A stretch of 64,000 bases of DNA from Rubrivivax sp. (GTDB taxonomy: Bacteria; Pseudomonadota; Gammaproteobacteria; Burkholderiales; Burkholderiaceae_C), in the NCBI GenBank assembly GCA_016719535.1, contig JADJYX010000041.1, positions 1-64,000 on the forward strand. The letters run 5' to 3'. The notes under the pieces were generated by a model. It searched no databases and was not told the origin of the DNA. It saw nothing but the letters and a program-made list of their open reading frames with translations. Position 1 is the first letter of the stretch. Every line of letters begins with the position of its first letter. Of this stretch, positions 23,488 through 31,197 are shown piece by piece. Made by a program: the position numbers and the translations under genes.

Positions 23488-25590
23488 ATGAGCCCCAAGC
23501 GTCGCCACCACCCCACCCCCACCGCCCTGGCCTGCGCCGCGCTGCTGGCCGCAACCGGCGCAGCGCAGGCGCAGTCCGTCACCGTGGTCGAACGCGTGGA
23601 GGTCTCGGCACAGCGCCGCGTCGAGCCACTGCAGGAGGTACCCGCGGCGGTGAATGCGCTGACCGAAAGGCAGCTCGAGATGCGCGGCGTCACCAGCACG
23701 CAGGACTTCGTGGCCGCGATCCCGAACATGTCCTTCGACCAGTCGTTCACGCACCTCAACAGCTTCGTGGTGCTGCGCGGCGTCACGCAGATCAACAACG
23801 CCGATTCGCCGGTGGCCATCGTCGTCGACGGCGTGCCGCAGAACAACCAGAAGCAGTTCCGCATGAACCTGTTCGACATCCAGCGCATCGAGGTGCTGAA
23901 AGGTCCGCAGGGTGCGCTGTACGGCCGCAATGCGCTGGGCGGGGCGATCAACATCGTGACCAAGGCGCCCAGCGACCGCTTCGAGGGCTTTGCCGGCCTC
24001 AGCCTGGCCGAGGGCAAGGACGTGACGCTGAATGCCGGCATCAGCGGCCCGCTGGGTGGGGGCGCCGCCTTCCGCCTGGTGGCCCAGGGTCGCGAATCCG
24101 ATGGCCTGATCCGCAACGACTACCTGAACACCAAGGTCGACGGCATCGACCGCGACCAGCTCGTGCGCGGCAAGCTCAGCTTCGCGCCGGGCAAGGACGT
24201 GACGGTGGACGTGCAGGCCGGCTGGAACGACTTCAAGGCCGGCGCCACGCACGATTCGATCCCGCCCGGCGGCGACGCCACGCGTGTGGTCAACCCGATC
24301 ACCAGCCTCTACGGCAAGACCTTCGGCTCCATCGGCGACGCCAGCGTGAAGGTCGACGTGGCCACCGGCCTGGGCACGCTGACCTCGATCACCGCCTATA
24401 CCGACCTGGAAGAGAGCTACCGCGGCGACCTGGACTTCAGCAACCCGCGCGACCTGCCCGGCGGATTTCTGGGCTTCGGCTTCCAGGCCGGCCAGGGCCA
24501 GGACCTGCACGTGCGCATGACGAGCCAGGAGCTGCGCCTGACCTCGCCCGAAAACCGCGCCGTGCGCTGGATCGGCGGTGTCTATGCGCTGCGCACCGAC
24601 CGGCGCATGACCACGCGCGCCTTCGTCGACGTGGACGGCACGCTGGACCAGATCGACAACCCCGCTCTGGGCATCATCAACAACCCCGAGAAGAACCGCA
24701 ACACCGCCACCGCCGTCTTCGGCCAGGTCGACATCGACCTGTCGAAGCAGACCACGCTGTCGGCCGCGCTGCGCCACGACCGCGACGAGCGCCGGCAGAC
24801 CGACCTGACGAGCGGCACGGTGCGCGAGATCAGCTTCAGCAAGACGCAGCCCAAGCTGACGCTGACGCACAAGTGGAGCAAGGACGCGCTGGTCTACGCC
24901 ACCGCCAGCACGGGCTTCCGCAGCGGCGGCCTGAATGCACCGGGCCTGCCCGACTTCCGCGCCGAGACGCTGACCAACTACGAGGTCGGCAGCAAGAATA
25001 CGCTGCTGGGCGGCGCGATGGTGGTGAACCTGGCGCTGTTCGAGGGCCGGTCCAAGGACTTCCAGTATTTCTACGTCGACGTCTCGCGCGCCGCGCAGCT
25101 GATCGGCAACATCGACCGTGTGCGCATGCGCGGGCTGGACTTCGATGTGCGCTGGCGCGTGTCGAAGGCCTTCGAGCTGGACGCCGGCGTCGGCGTCACC
25201 GACAGCATCATCAAGGCCAATGCCGCGCTGCCCGATACCGTGGGCAAGCACACGCCCAAGAACACCCCGCTGAAGGCCACGCTGGGCGCGCAGTACGAAT
25301 GGACGCTGGGCGGCGGGCGGCTGACCGCGCGTGCCGACCTCGAGCACCGGTCCAAGCGCTACTGGCAGGCCGACAACGTCGACGTGCAGCCGGCCATCGA
25401 CCTGCTCAACCTGCGCCTGGCCTACGCCGGCGCCGGCGACCGCTGGACGGTGGCGCTGTGGGGCAAGAACGTCACCGACGAGGCCTACTACACCGACGTC
25501 AATTCGCCGCGCTTCTCGGGCCTGCCCTACACCATCGCCTGGCGCGCGCAGCCGCGCACCGTGGGCATCGACGCCAAGCTGCGTTTCTGA
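23488..25590 (+). CDS. TonB-dependent outer-membrane receptor
   Basis: A signal peptide (ALACAALLAATGAAQAQ) is followed by a TonB box-like start (VERVEVSAQRR), the plug domain (EVPAAVNALTERQLEMRG, VLRGVTQINN, IEVLKGPQGALYGRNALGGAINIVTK split across residues 135-165), and a beta-barrel to an end of aromatic type (GIDAKLRF). Length of 700 residues is normal. Such receptors take up substrates too large or scarce for porins with energy from TonB. Located between a DUF917 gene and an NCS1 permease, it probably brings in the substrate of the hydantoinase, not iron; this is inference from position. Confidence 0.9.
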   Translation: MSPKRRHHPTPTALACAALLAATGAAQAQSVTVVERVEVSAQRRVEPLQEVPAAVNALTERQLEMRGVTSTQDFVAAIPNMSFDQSFTHLNSFVVLRGVTQINNADSPVAIVVDGVPQNNQKQFRMNLFDIQRIEVLKGPQGALYGRNALGGAINIVTKAPSDRFEGFAGLSLAEGKDVTLNAGISGPLGGGAAFRLVAQGRESDGLIRNDYLNTKVDGIDRDQLVRGKLSFAPGKDVTVDVQAGWNDFKAGATHDSIPPGGDATRVVNPITSLYGKTFGSIGDASVKVDVATGLGTLTSITAYTDLEESYRGDLDFSNPRDLPGGFLGFGFQAGQGQDLHVRMTSQELRLTSPENRAVRWIGGVYALRTDRRMTTRAFVDVDGTLDQIDNPALGIINNPEKNRNTATAVFGQVDIDLSKQTTLSAALRHDRDERRQTDLTSGTVREISFSKTQPKLTLTHKWSKDALVYATASTGFRSGGLNAPGLPDFRAETLTNYEVGSKNTLLGGAMVVNLALFEGRSKDFQYFYVDVSRAAQLIGNIDRVRMRGLDFDVRWRVSKAFELDAGVGVTDSIIKANAALPDTVGKHTPKNTPLKATLGAQYEWTLGGGRLTARADLEHRSKRYWQADNVDVQPAIDLLNLRLAYAGAGDRWTVALWGKNVTDEAYYTDVNSPRFSGLPYTIAWRAQPRTVGIDAKLRF

Positions 25591-25593
25591 TCG

Positions 25594-26835
25594 ATGACCG
25601 TGCAGGCCGACAAGCGCATCGGCTGGTTCGGCCTGGCCACCATCTGGTTCGGCGGCGTCATCAGCGTGCCGGCGCTGCTGGTGGGCGCCACGCTGATCGG
25701 CGGCCTGGGCTTCGGCCCGGCGCTGCTGTGGAGCGGCCTGGGCTTTCTGATCGTCGGCACCTCGATGGCCTTGCTGGGCGCACGCGCCGCGCAACACGGG
25801 GCCGATACGCGTGCGCTGGCCACGCGCGCCTTCGGCGAACAGGGTGCGCGCGTGGTGCTGGGGCTGGTGGTCGGCGTGCCGTTGATGGGCTGGTTCGGCG
25901 TGCAGACGGCGATCGCCGCCGGATCGCTGGTGCACATCGTCGAGCGCAGCTTCAGCCTGCGCTGGAGCCTGCCGCCGGTGGCCTTGGCGCTGGGTGCGAC
26001 GATGACGCTGACCGCGGTGGCCGGCTTCGGTGCGCTCAAATGGCTCAACTATCTGGCCGTGCCGGCCAAGGTGGCGCTGGTGGCCTACGGCGTGGCGATG
26101 GCGGTGCAGGCGCAAGGGCTGGGCCCGGTGTGGGCCTGGCGGCCCGACCCGGCCCGGGCCATGGCCCCGCTCACCGCCATCGGCATGGCGGTGGGCTTCG
26201 TCGCCGTGGCCGCGGTGATCGCACCCGACTATGCGCGCCAGGCACGCACCGGCCGCGACGCCGTGCTCGGCTGCCTGCTCGGCCTGGTGCCGGCAGCCGT
26301 GCTGCTGGCGGCCTGCGGCGCCCTGCTGGCGATCGCGCAGCGCACGCACGACATCGTCGAGATCTATGCACGGCTGGGGCTGCCGCTGCTGGCGCTGTCG
26401 GTGCTGATCGTCGCCACCTGGACGACCAACGTGATGAATGTCTATTCGGCCGGGCTGGCCCTGGATGGATTGATCGGCGGGTTGCTGGGTTGGGGGTCGG
26501 ACCGGCGCGCGATCGCCACCGCGCTGGCCGGGCTGATCGGCTCGGTGCTGGCCGCCGCGGGCATCCTGGACCGGCTGACCGGCTTCCTGTCGCTGCTGAC
26601 GCTGACGGTGATGCCGATCGCCGGCGCGATGATCGCCGCCTGGTGGCTGGTGCCCGCCCCGGCCGCGCCCGACCGCCGCTGGCATGCCACCGGCCTGCTG
26701 GCCTGGGGCATCGGCGTGGCGGTGGTGCTGTGGATGGCGCACCCGCTGCGCCACCTGCTGGGGCCGGTGATCGCAGCGGTGGCATATGTCGCGCTGGCCA
26801 CGCTGATGCCTCAGGGGCGCCGCGCCACCCCGTAG
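25594..26835 (+). CDS. NCS1-family permease (cytosine/purine permease-like)
   Basis: A 413-residue inner-membrane protein with about 12 hydrophobic segments. It starts only three bases after the TonB receptor. The N-terminal IGWFGLATIWFGGVISVPALLVG, then ALLGARAAQHGADTRALATRAFG, resembles cytosine permease CodB and NCS1 transporters, which import nucleobases, hydantoin, allantoin or related ring compounds. The central FVAVAAVIAPDYARQARTG and TTNVMNVYSAGLALDG segments also fit. As last gene of the operon, it completes a route from outside through the TonB receptor to the cytoplasm where the hydantoinase acts. The substrate itself is not readable from the sequence. Confidence 0.83.
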   Translation: MTVQADKRIGWFGLATIWFGGVISVPALLVGATLIGGLGFGPALLWSGLGFLIVGTSMALLGARAAQHGADTRALATRAFGEQGARVVLGLVVGVPLMGWFGVQTAIAAGSLVHIVERSFSLRWSLPPVALALGATMTLTAVAGFGALKWLNYLAVPAKVALVAYGVAMAVQAQGLGPVWAWRPDPARAMAPLTAIGMAVGFVAVAAVIAPDYARQARTGRDAVLGCLLGLVPAAVLLAACGALLAIAQRTHDIVEIYARLGLPLLALSVLIVATWTTNVMNVYSAGLALDGLIGGLLGWGSDRRAIATALAGLIGSVLAAAGILDRLTGFLSLLTLTVMPIAGAMIAAWWLVPAPAAPDRRWHATGLLAWGIGVAVVLWMAHPLRHLLGPVIAAVAYVALATLMPQGRRATP

Positions 26836-26842
26836 GTGGCGC
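26822..26842. terminator. Hairpin at the end of the permease gene
   Basis: GCGCCACC and GGTGGCGC form a perfect 8-base stem with a 5-base loop and include the permease TAG stop (26833-26835). It sits between convergent genes, where a shared terminator is expected, but there is no T-run on either side, so termination may need Rho. Confidence 0.4.
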
Positions 26843-26867
26843 ATGCCTGCCCCGCGCCGGGCGGCCG

Positions 26868-27881
26868 TCAGCGCCCGCCGAAGAAGTCCCACATCACGTC
26901 GTTGGCCGACAGCGCCTGCGACGGCGGCGGCTTGCCGCGGCGGACGGCAGGGGCGCCGGGCCAGGAATGGCCGCCGGTCTCGGTGACGCACAGTTGCACC
27001 GCGGCGCCGCCGCTGCAGCCGTCGTGGCGCTCGCACCAGGCGCCGGGCACGGTGAGCACGCGCTGCGGCGGTGCACTGCAGCCGTTGCGCCGCGTCCAGC
27101 GCGTGATGGTCTCGGGCACCGAGGTGAAGTCGGTCACCTTGGACGGGTCGCGGAAGGCATCGGGCCCGGCACCGCCGCCATACAGCACATGCGCATCGTC
27201 CAGCGCGTGGATGTGCAGCACCGGGATCGGGCGCGACGGCGTGCAGGCGGTGGTGTTGTCGGTGCCGGCCACGGCGGCCACCGATGCGAACAGGTCGGCG
27301 GCATCGCAGGCCAGGCGGTGCGCCATCATGCCGCCGTTGGACATGCCGGTGGCGTGGATGCGCGCCGCATCCACGGGCAGCCGGCGCTTCAGCTCGGCCA
27401 CCAGGGCGCGCACGAAGCCGACGTCGTCGACCGCGTCGTCGCGCGCACGGCCGCAGCAGTGGCCGGCATTCCAGGTCGCCAGGTTGCCATTGGCGCGCAG
27501 GGCGCCGGTGCCGTTGGGAAAGACGGCGATGAAACCGGCGCGGTCGGCCTTGTCGACCAGGCCGTAGGCCTCGCCCGCCTGGTATTCCATGCTGCCGCCA
27601 CCGCCGTGGAAGGCCATCACCACCGGCAGCGGCCGGCCGCCGGCGATGGCCGGCGGCACATGCACCAGGGCCTCGCGCAGGCGGCCGTCGTGGCGCACCG
27701 TCAGGCGGTGGGTGCCGGGGCGCGCCAGCGAGGCCGCGGTGGGGCCGGTGGCCGCACGGACCTCGGCACGTTCACGCAGGCGTTCGCGCAGGCTGCCGTC
27801 CTGCGCCTGCGCCGCCGCCAGGCCCAGCAAGCCCGCCATCCCCCAGAGCCATGGAACCCAACGCATCCGCATGCTGCCCAT
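26868..27881 (-). CDS. Secreted esterase/PHB-depolymerase-like (LpqC family)
   Basis: A 337-residue alpha/beta-hydrolase with a signal peptide (WGMAGLLGLAAAQAQ). Motifs are the oxyanion-hole HGGGG (92-96), the nucleophile loop ATGMSNGGM with S181, and a probable catalytic His near the GGHSWPG end. The CCGRARDD segment and paired cysteines are typical of LpqC/feruloyl esterase-like proteins. It probably cleaves an ester or polyester outside the cytoplasm. A strong ribosome site (GGGAGG) lies before the ATG at 27881. It lies downstream of nrtD, separated by a hairpin. Confidence 0.8.
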   Translation of the reverse strand: MGSMRMRWVPWLWGMAGLLGLAAAQAQDGSLRERLRERAEVRAATGPTAASLARPGTHRLTVRHDGRLREALVHVPPAIAGGRPLPVVMAFHGGGGSMEYQAGEAYGLVDKADRAGFIAVFPNGTGALRANGNLATWNAGHCCGRARDDAVDDVGFVRALVAELKRRLPVDAARIHATGMSNGGMMAHRLACDAADLFASVAAVAGTDNTTACTPSRPIPVLHIHALDDAHVLYGGGAGPDAFRDPSKVTDFTSVPETITRWTRRNGCSAPPQRVLTVPGAWCERHDGCSGGAAVQLCVTETGGHSWPGAPAVRRGKPPPSQALSANDVMWDFFGGR

Positions 27882-27931
27882 CGTGAACCTCCCGTGGTTG
27901 CCGATGGGGCGGCAGCTTGCCGGCCCCACGT

Positions 27932-27950
27932 TGCCGGCATGTTGCCGGCA
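27932..27950. terminator. Hairpin downstream of nrtD
   Basis: TGCCGGCA is repeated after three bases (27932-27939, 27943-27950). The unit is its own reverse complement, so an 8-base stem with a 3-base loop can form. A third GCCGGC copy lies at 27919-27924. It follows the last gene of the nrt operon on the minus strand. No U-run is present. Confidence 0.4.
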
Positions 27951-27970
27951 GGTGAGCCAATACCCGCGGC

Positions 27971-28810
27971 TCAGGCCACCGAGCGCGCGGCCGGCGCCGC
28001 GGCCCGCGCGGCACGGCCGTGCAGCGGCTCCACCTTGCGCTGCTTCTCGTACAGGAAGCTCAGCACCTCGTGGCGGCAGTGGTTGTAGCGCGGGTCGTCG
28101 GCGAGCGCGATGCGGTCGCGCGGGCGCGGCAGCTCCACCGCCAGCACCTGGCCGATGGTGGCCGCGGGGCCGTTGGTCATCATCACGATGCGGTCGGACA
28201 GCAGCACCGCCTCGTCGACGTCGTGCGTGATCATCAGCACCGTGTTGTGCAGCTCGCCCTGGATGCGCATCACCTCGTCCTGCAGGTGCGCGCGCGTCAG
28301 CGCGTCCAGCGCGCCGAAGGGTTCGTCGAGCAGCAGCACCTTGGGCTCCATCGCCAGCGCACGCGCGATGCCCACGCGCTGCTTCATGCCGCCGGAGATC
28401 TCCGACGGCAGCCGGTCCAGCGCATGGCTCATGTTGACCATCGCGAGGTTGTGCAGGATCCACTCGCGGCGCTCGGCCTTGCTGCGCGAGCCGCGGAAGA
28501 TCTTGTCGACCGCGATCTCGACGTTCTGGTAGACGGTGAGCCAGGGCAGCAGCGAGTGGTTCTGGAAGACCACCGCGCGGTCGGGCCCGGGGGCGCCGAC
28601 CTCGCGGCCGTCGAGGATGACGCCGCCACGCGTGGGCTGCAGCAGCCCGGCGACGATGTTGAGCACGGTGGACTTGCCGCAGCCGCTGTGGCCGATCAGC
28701 GAGATGAACTCGCCGCGCTCGACCTGCAGCTCGATGCCGTCGAGCACGGGGTTGGTCTGGCCGTCGCGCGTGAAGCTCATGTCGACGGCGGAGAGGTTGA
28801 GGTAGACCAT
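27971..28810 (-). CDS. nrtD: Nitrate ABC transporter ATP-binding protein
   Basis: The 279-residue ATPase has Walker A GHSGCGKST (40-48), the Q-loop VVFQNHSLLPWLTVYQN, signature ISGGMKQRV, and Walker B VLLLDEPFGALDALTR with a switch His in ITHDVDEAV. It most resembles NrtD/SsuB-type ATPases that drive nitrate, sulfonate or taurine import. It is the last gene of nrtA-nrtB-nrtD on the minus strand, starting 14 bases after nrtB. Next to nasR and the nitrate reductase operon, the substrate is almost surely nitrate or nitrite. Confidence 0.9.
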   Translation of the reverse strand: MVYLNLSAVDMSFTRDGQTNPVLDGIELQVERGEFISLIGHSGCGKSTVLNIVAGLLQPTRGGVILDGREVGAPGPDRAVVFQNHSLLPWLTVYQNVEIAVDKIFRGSRSKAERREWILHNLAMVNMSHALDRLPSEISGGMKQRVGIARALAMEPKVLLLDEPFGALDALTRAHLQDEVMRIQGELHNTVLMITHDVDEAVLLSDRIVMMTNGPAATIGQVLAVELPRPRDRIALADDPRYNHCRHEVLSFLYEKQRKVEPLHGRAARAAAPAARSVA

Positions 28811-28824
28811 GGGGTGATGTCCTT

Positions 28825-29688
28825 TCAGCCGGCGGCAGTGCCGCGCGTGACGAGGCGGCCCATCCAGGCCACCAGGCGGTCGAGCACGAAGCCCACGCAG
28901 CCCACGTACATCAGCGCGAGGATGATGTCGCTGATGCGCGAGCTGTTCCAGGCGTCCCAGATGAAGAAGCCGATGCCCACGCCGCCGATCAGCATCTCGG
29001 CGGCCACGATGGCCAGCCACGACAGGCCGACGCCGATGCGCAGGCCCGAGAAGATGTAGGGCGCCGCCGCCGGCAGCATGATCTTCCAGAAATACTCGGC
29101 CCCGTTGAGGCGGATGACGCGCGCCACGTTGCGGTAGTCCTGCGGGATGTTGCGGATGCCCACCGAGGTGTTGATGATGATCGGCCACACCGCGGTGATG
29201 AAGATGACGAAGATCGCCGACGGCTGGCCGTCCTGGAAGCCGGCCAGCGAGATCGGCAGCCAGGCCAGCGGCGGCACCGTGCGCAGCACCTGGAACAGCG
29301 GATCGAGCCCGCGCATCGCCCAGGTGGACTGGCCCACCAGCACGCCCAGCGCCACGCCGGCCGCCACCGCCAGCGCATAGCCCAGGGCCACGCGCTGCAG
29401 GCTGGCCAGGAGCTGCCAGCCCAGGCCCTTGTCGTTGCCGCCGTTGTCTGCAAAGGGCTGGACGATCAGCTCCCAGGTCTCGTCCAGCACGCGGCTGGGC
29501 GCCGGCAGCGCGGCGCCGGGTCGGCTGCCCAGCAGCTCCCACACCAGCAGCAGCAGGGCCAGCACGATCAGCGGCGGCAGCCCATGGGTGAGGAAGGCGC
29601 CGGCGGCATCGCGCAGCCTGGCGACGACGCGGGAGGCCGGCGCCGCGGGCGCTGCGCGCGCGGCCTCGGTCAGGGGAATGGGGCTCAT
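28825..29688 (-). CDS. nrtB: Nitrate ABC transporter permease
   Basis: The 287-residue inner-membrane permease has about six hydrophobic segments, and the EAA loop region INTSVGIRNIPQDYRNVARV, which contacts the ATPase. PPLAWLPISLAGF and ITAVWPIIINTSVGIRN are NrtB-family signatures. The first 30 residues are alanine-rich. The gene starts 16 bases after nrtA. It forms the transmembrane channel of the nitrate/nitrite importer with NrtA as the binding protein and NrtD as the ATPase. Confidence 0.91.
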   Translation of the reverse strand: MSPIPLTEAARAAPAAPASRVVARLRDAAGAFLTHGLPPLIVLALLLLVWELLGSRPGAALPAPSRVLDETWELIVQPFADNGGNDKGLGWQLLASLQRVALGYALAVAAGVALGVLVGQSTWAMRGLDPLFQVLRTVPPLAWLPISLAGFQDGQPSAIFVIFITAVWPIIINTSVGIRNIPQDYRNVARVIRLNGAEYFWKIMLPAAAPYIFSGLRIGVGLSWLAIVAAEMLIGGVGIGFFIWDAWNSSRISDIILALMYVGCVGFVLDRLVAWMGRLVTRGTAAG

Positions 29689-29704
29689 GGTCGATGTCCT
29701 CCGC

Positions 29705-31012
29705 TCAGGCGGTGCGCAGCGCCTTGATGGCCAGGCTGTTCAGGTAGGCCTTGGGGTTGGCGGGGTCGAAGACCTTGCCGTCGAAGAAGCGCTCGACGCC
29801 GCGCGAGGTCGACGCCGGGATGTCGGCCGCGGCCACGCCCAGGTCCTTGGCGGCCGCGCGCCAGAGGTCCTCGCGATTGACCTTCCGGATCCAGCCGGCG
29901 GCGTCGAAGTTTTCCGGCAGGTAGCCCCAGCGGATGTTCTCGGTGATGAACCACAGGTCGTGGCTCTGGAAGGGGTAGCTGGCCTGGTCCTTCCAGTAGC
30001 GCATCTGCTGCGGGCTGTTCTTCACCACGCGGCCGGTGCCGTAGTCGAAGTCGCCCTTCAGGCGGTCGACCACGTCCTCGAAGGGTGCGTTGATCCATCG
30101 GCGCTGCGAGCAGATGCGCGCCACCTCCTCGCGGTTGGCCGGGTTCTCGCACCACATCTGCGCCTCCATCACCGCGCGCAGCAGCGCCTGCGTGGCCTGC
30201 GGGTGCGCCTGCACCCAGTCGGCGCGCATCGCGAAGGCCTTCTCGGGGTGGTTGTGCCAGAGCTCGCCGGTGGTCACCGCGGTATAGCCGATGCCCTGGT
30301 TGATGAGCTGGCGATTCCAGGGCTCGCAGACGCAGAAGGTGTCCATGCTGCCCACCTTCATGTTGGCCACCATCTGCGCCGGCGGCACGGTGATGGTGGC
30401 GATGTCCTTGTTGGGGTCGATGCCGCCGGCCGCCAGCCAGTAGCGGATCCACATGTCGTGCGTGCCGCCGGGGAAGGTCATCGCCGCCTTCACCGGCGTG
30501 CCCTTGGCGGCCTTGGCGGCCAGCGCGCGCTTGAAGGCGCTGGTGTCGGCGCCGACCTTCAGATCCGCATATTCCTTGCCCACCGAGATGCACTGCCCGG
30601 CCAGGTTCAGGCGCGCCAGGATGTTCATCGGCACCGGCACGTTGTTGGCGGTGGTGGTGCCGCTGGCGATCAGGTAGGGCATGGGGGTGAGGATGTGGGC
30701 GCCGTCGATGCCGCCCTTGCCCGAGCCCAGCACCAGGTTGTCGCGCGTGGTGCCCCACGAAGACTGCTTGAGCACCTCGACCTCGGTCATGCCGTGCTTC
30801 TTGAAGAAGCCCTTCTCGTCGGCGACGAACAGCGGCGCGGCATCGGTCAGCGCGATGAAGCCGAGCTTGGCCTTGGTGGTCTCGGGCTTGCCGGCGGCAT
30901 GGGCCGCGCGCGGTGCGAGACCACCCAAGAGGGCGGCGGCTCCGCCGAGCGCGGCGGCCTGGGTCAGGGTGCGCCGCGACAGCGGACGGTGGGTGCTGCG
31001 GAAATCGTTCAT
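29705..31012 (-). CDS. nrtA: Nitrate-binding periplasmic protein
   Basis: NrtA captures nitrate or nitrite in the periplasm. The 435-residue protein has a twin-arginine type leader (LSRRTLTQAAALGG), then KLGFIALTDAAPLFVADEKGF, LGSGKGGIDGAHILTPMPYL, FPGGTHDMWIRYWLAAGG, and DTFCVCEPWNRQLINQG, all characteristic of NrtA. The ATG at 31012 has GAGGAG upstream. A 116-base leader precedes it, starting at a sigma-54-like promoter and containing two hexaloop hairpins and a strong terminator, so expression depends on antitermination by NasR. It is first of three genes. Confidence 0.93.
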   Translation of the reverse strand: MNDFRSTHRPLSRRTLTQAAALGGAAALLGGLAPRAAHAAGKPETTKAKLGFIALTDAAPLFVADEKGFFKKHGMTEVEVLKQSSWGTTRDNLVLGSGKGGIDGAHILTPMPYLIASGTTTANNVPVPMNILARLNLAGQCISVGKEYADLKVGADTSAFKRALAAKAAKGTPVKAAMTFPGGTHDMWIRYWLAAGGIDPNKDIATITVPPAQMVANMKVGSMDTFCVCEPWNRQLINQGIGYTAVTTGELWHNHPEKAFAMRADWVQAHPQATQALLRAVMEAQMWCENPANREEVARICSQRRWINAPFEDVVDRLKGDFDYGTGRVVKNSPQQMRYWKDQASYPFQSHDLWFITENIRWGYLPENFDAAGWIRKVNREDLWRAAAKDLGVAAADIPASTSRGVERFFDGKVFDPANPKAYLNSLAIKALRTA

Positions 31013-31039
31013 GAGGGTTCACTCCTCGTCGGGGACGAC

Positions 31040-31100
31040 AAAAACAGAACGGCGTCCTCCCGCGATGCACGTCGGTGTGCGATCGGGAGAGGACGCCGTT
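31040..31100 (-). terminator. Attenuator terminator in the nrtA leader
   Basis: In the transcript, AACGGCGTCCTC (31100-31089) pairs with GAGGACGCCGTT (31059-31048) as a stem of 12 pairs, extended by a CCCG/CGGG step; CUG and five U follow (31044-31040). It is a classical intrinsic terminator located between promoter and gene, so it must be bypassed for nrtABD expression. Confidence 0.85.
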
Positions 31101-31123
31101 GTCCGGTGGGCCGCCGTTGGCCC
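31091..31123 (-). promoter_or_regulatory. Dual hexaloop ANTAR-target hairpins in the nrtA leader
   Basis: On the minus strand GGGCC-AACGGC-GGCCC (31123-31108) is followed by GGAC-AACGGC-GUCC (31104-31091). Both six-base loops are identical and have A at position 1 and G at position 4, the known ANTAR-protein recognition rule. The second hairpin uses AACGGCGUCC, which is also the 5' arm of the terminator, so the two structures exclude each other. Binding of NasR to the pair would allow transcription to proceed. Confidence 0.8.
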
Positions 31124-31137
31124 GTCGGCATCAACCC

Positions 31138-31154
31138 ATGCACGCGGCGTGCCA
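31138..31154 (-). promoter_or_regulatory. Sigma-54-type promoter of nrtABD
   Basis: TGGCACGCCGCGTGCAT on the minus strand has GG-N10-GC spacing, as in -24/-12 promoters. Transcription would start about 31128, just before the first hexaloop hairpin. A GCAC-N7-GTGC site resembling an NtrC half-pair lies at 31163-31177, unusually close to the -24 element. Confidence 0.6.
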
Positions 31155-31197
31155 GCCTTTGTGCACGGCAGCGGTGCGGCCGCCTGCGCGGCCGGCG

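Noticed and set aside
23281..27036. Long minus-strand open frame opposite the TonB receptor
   Set aside because: Composition typical of antisense to G+C-rich coding sequence; the plus-strand receptor is clear.
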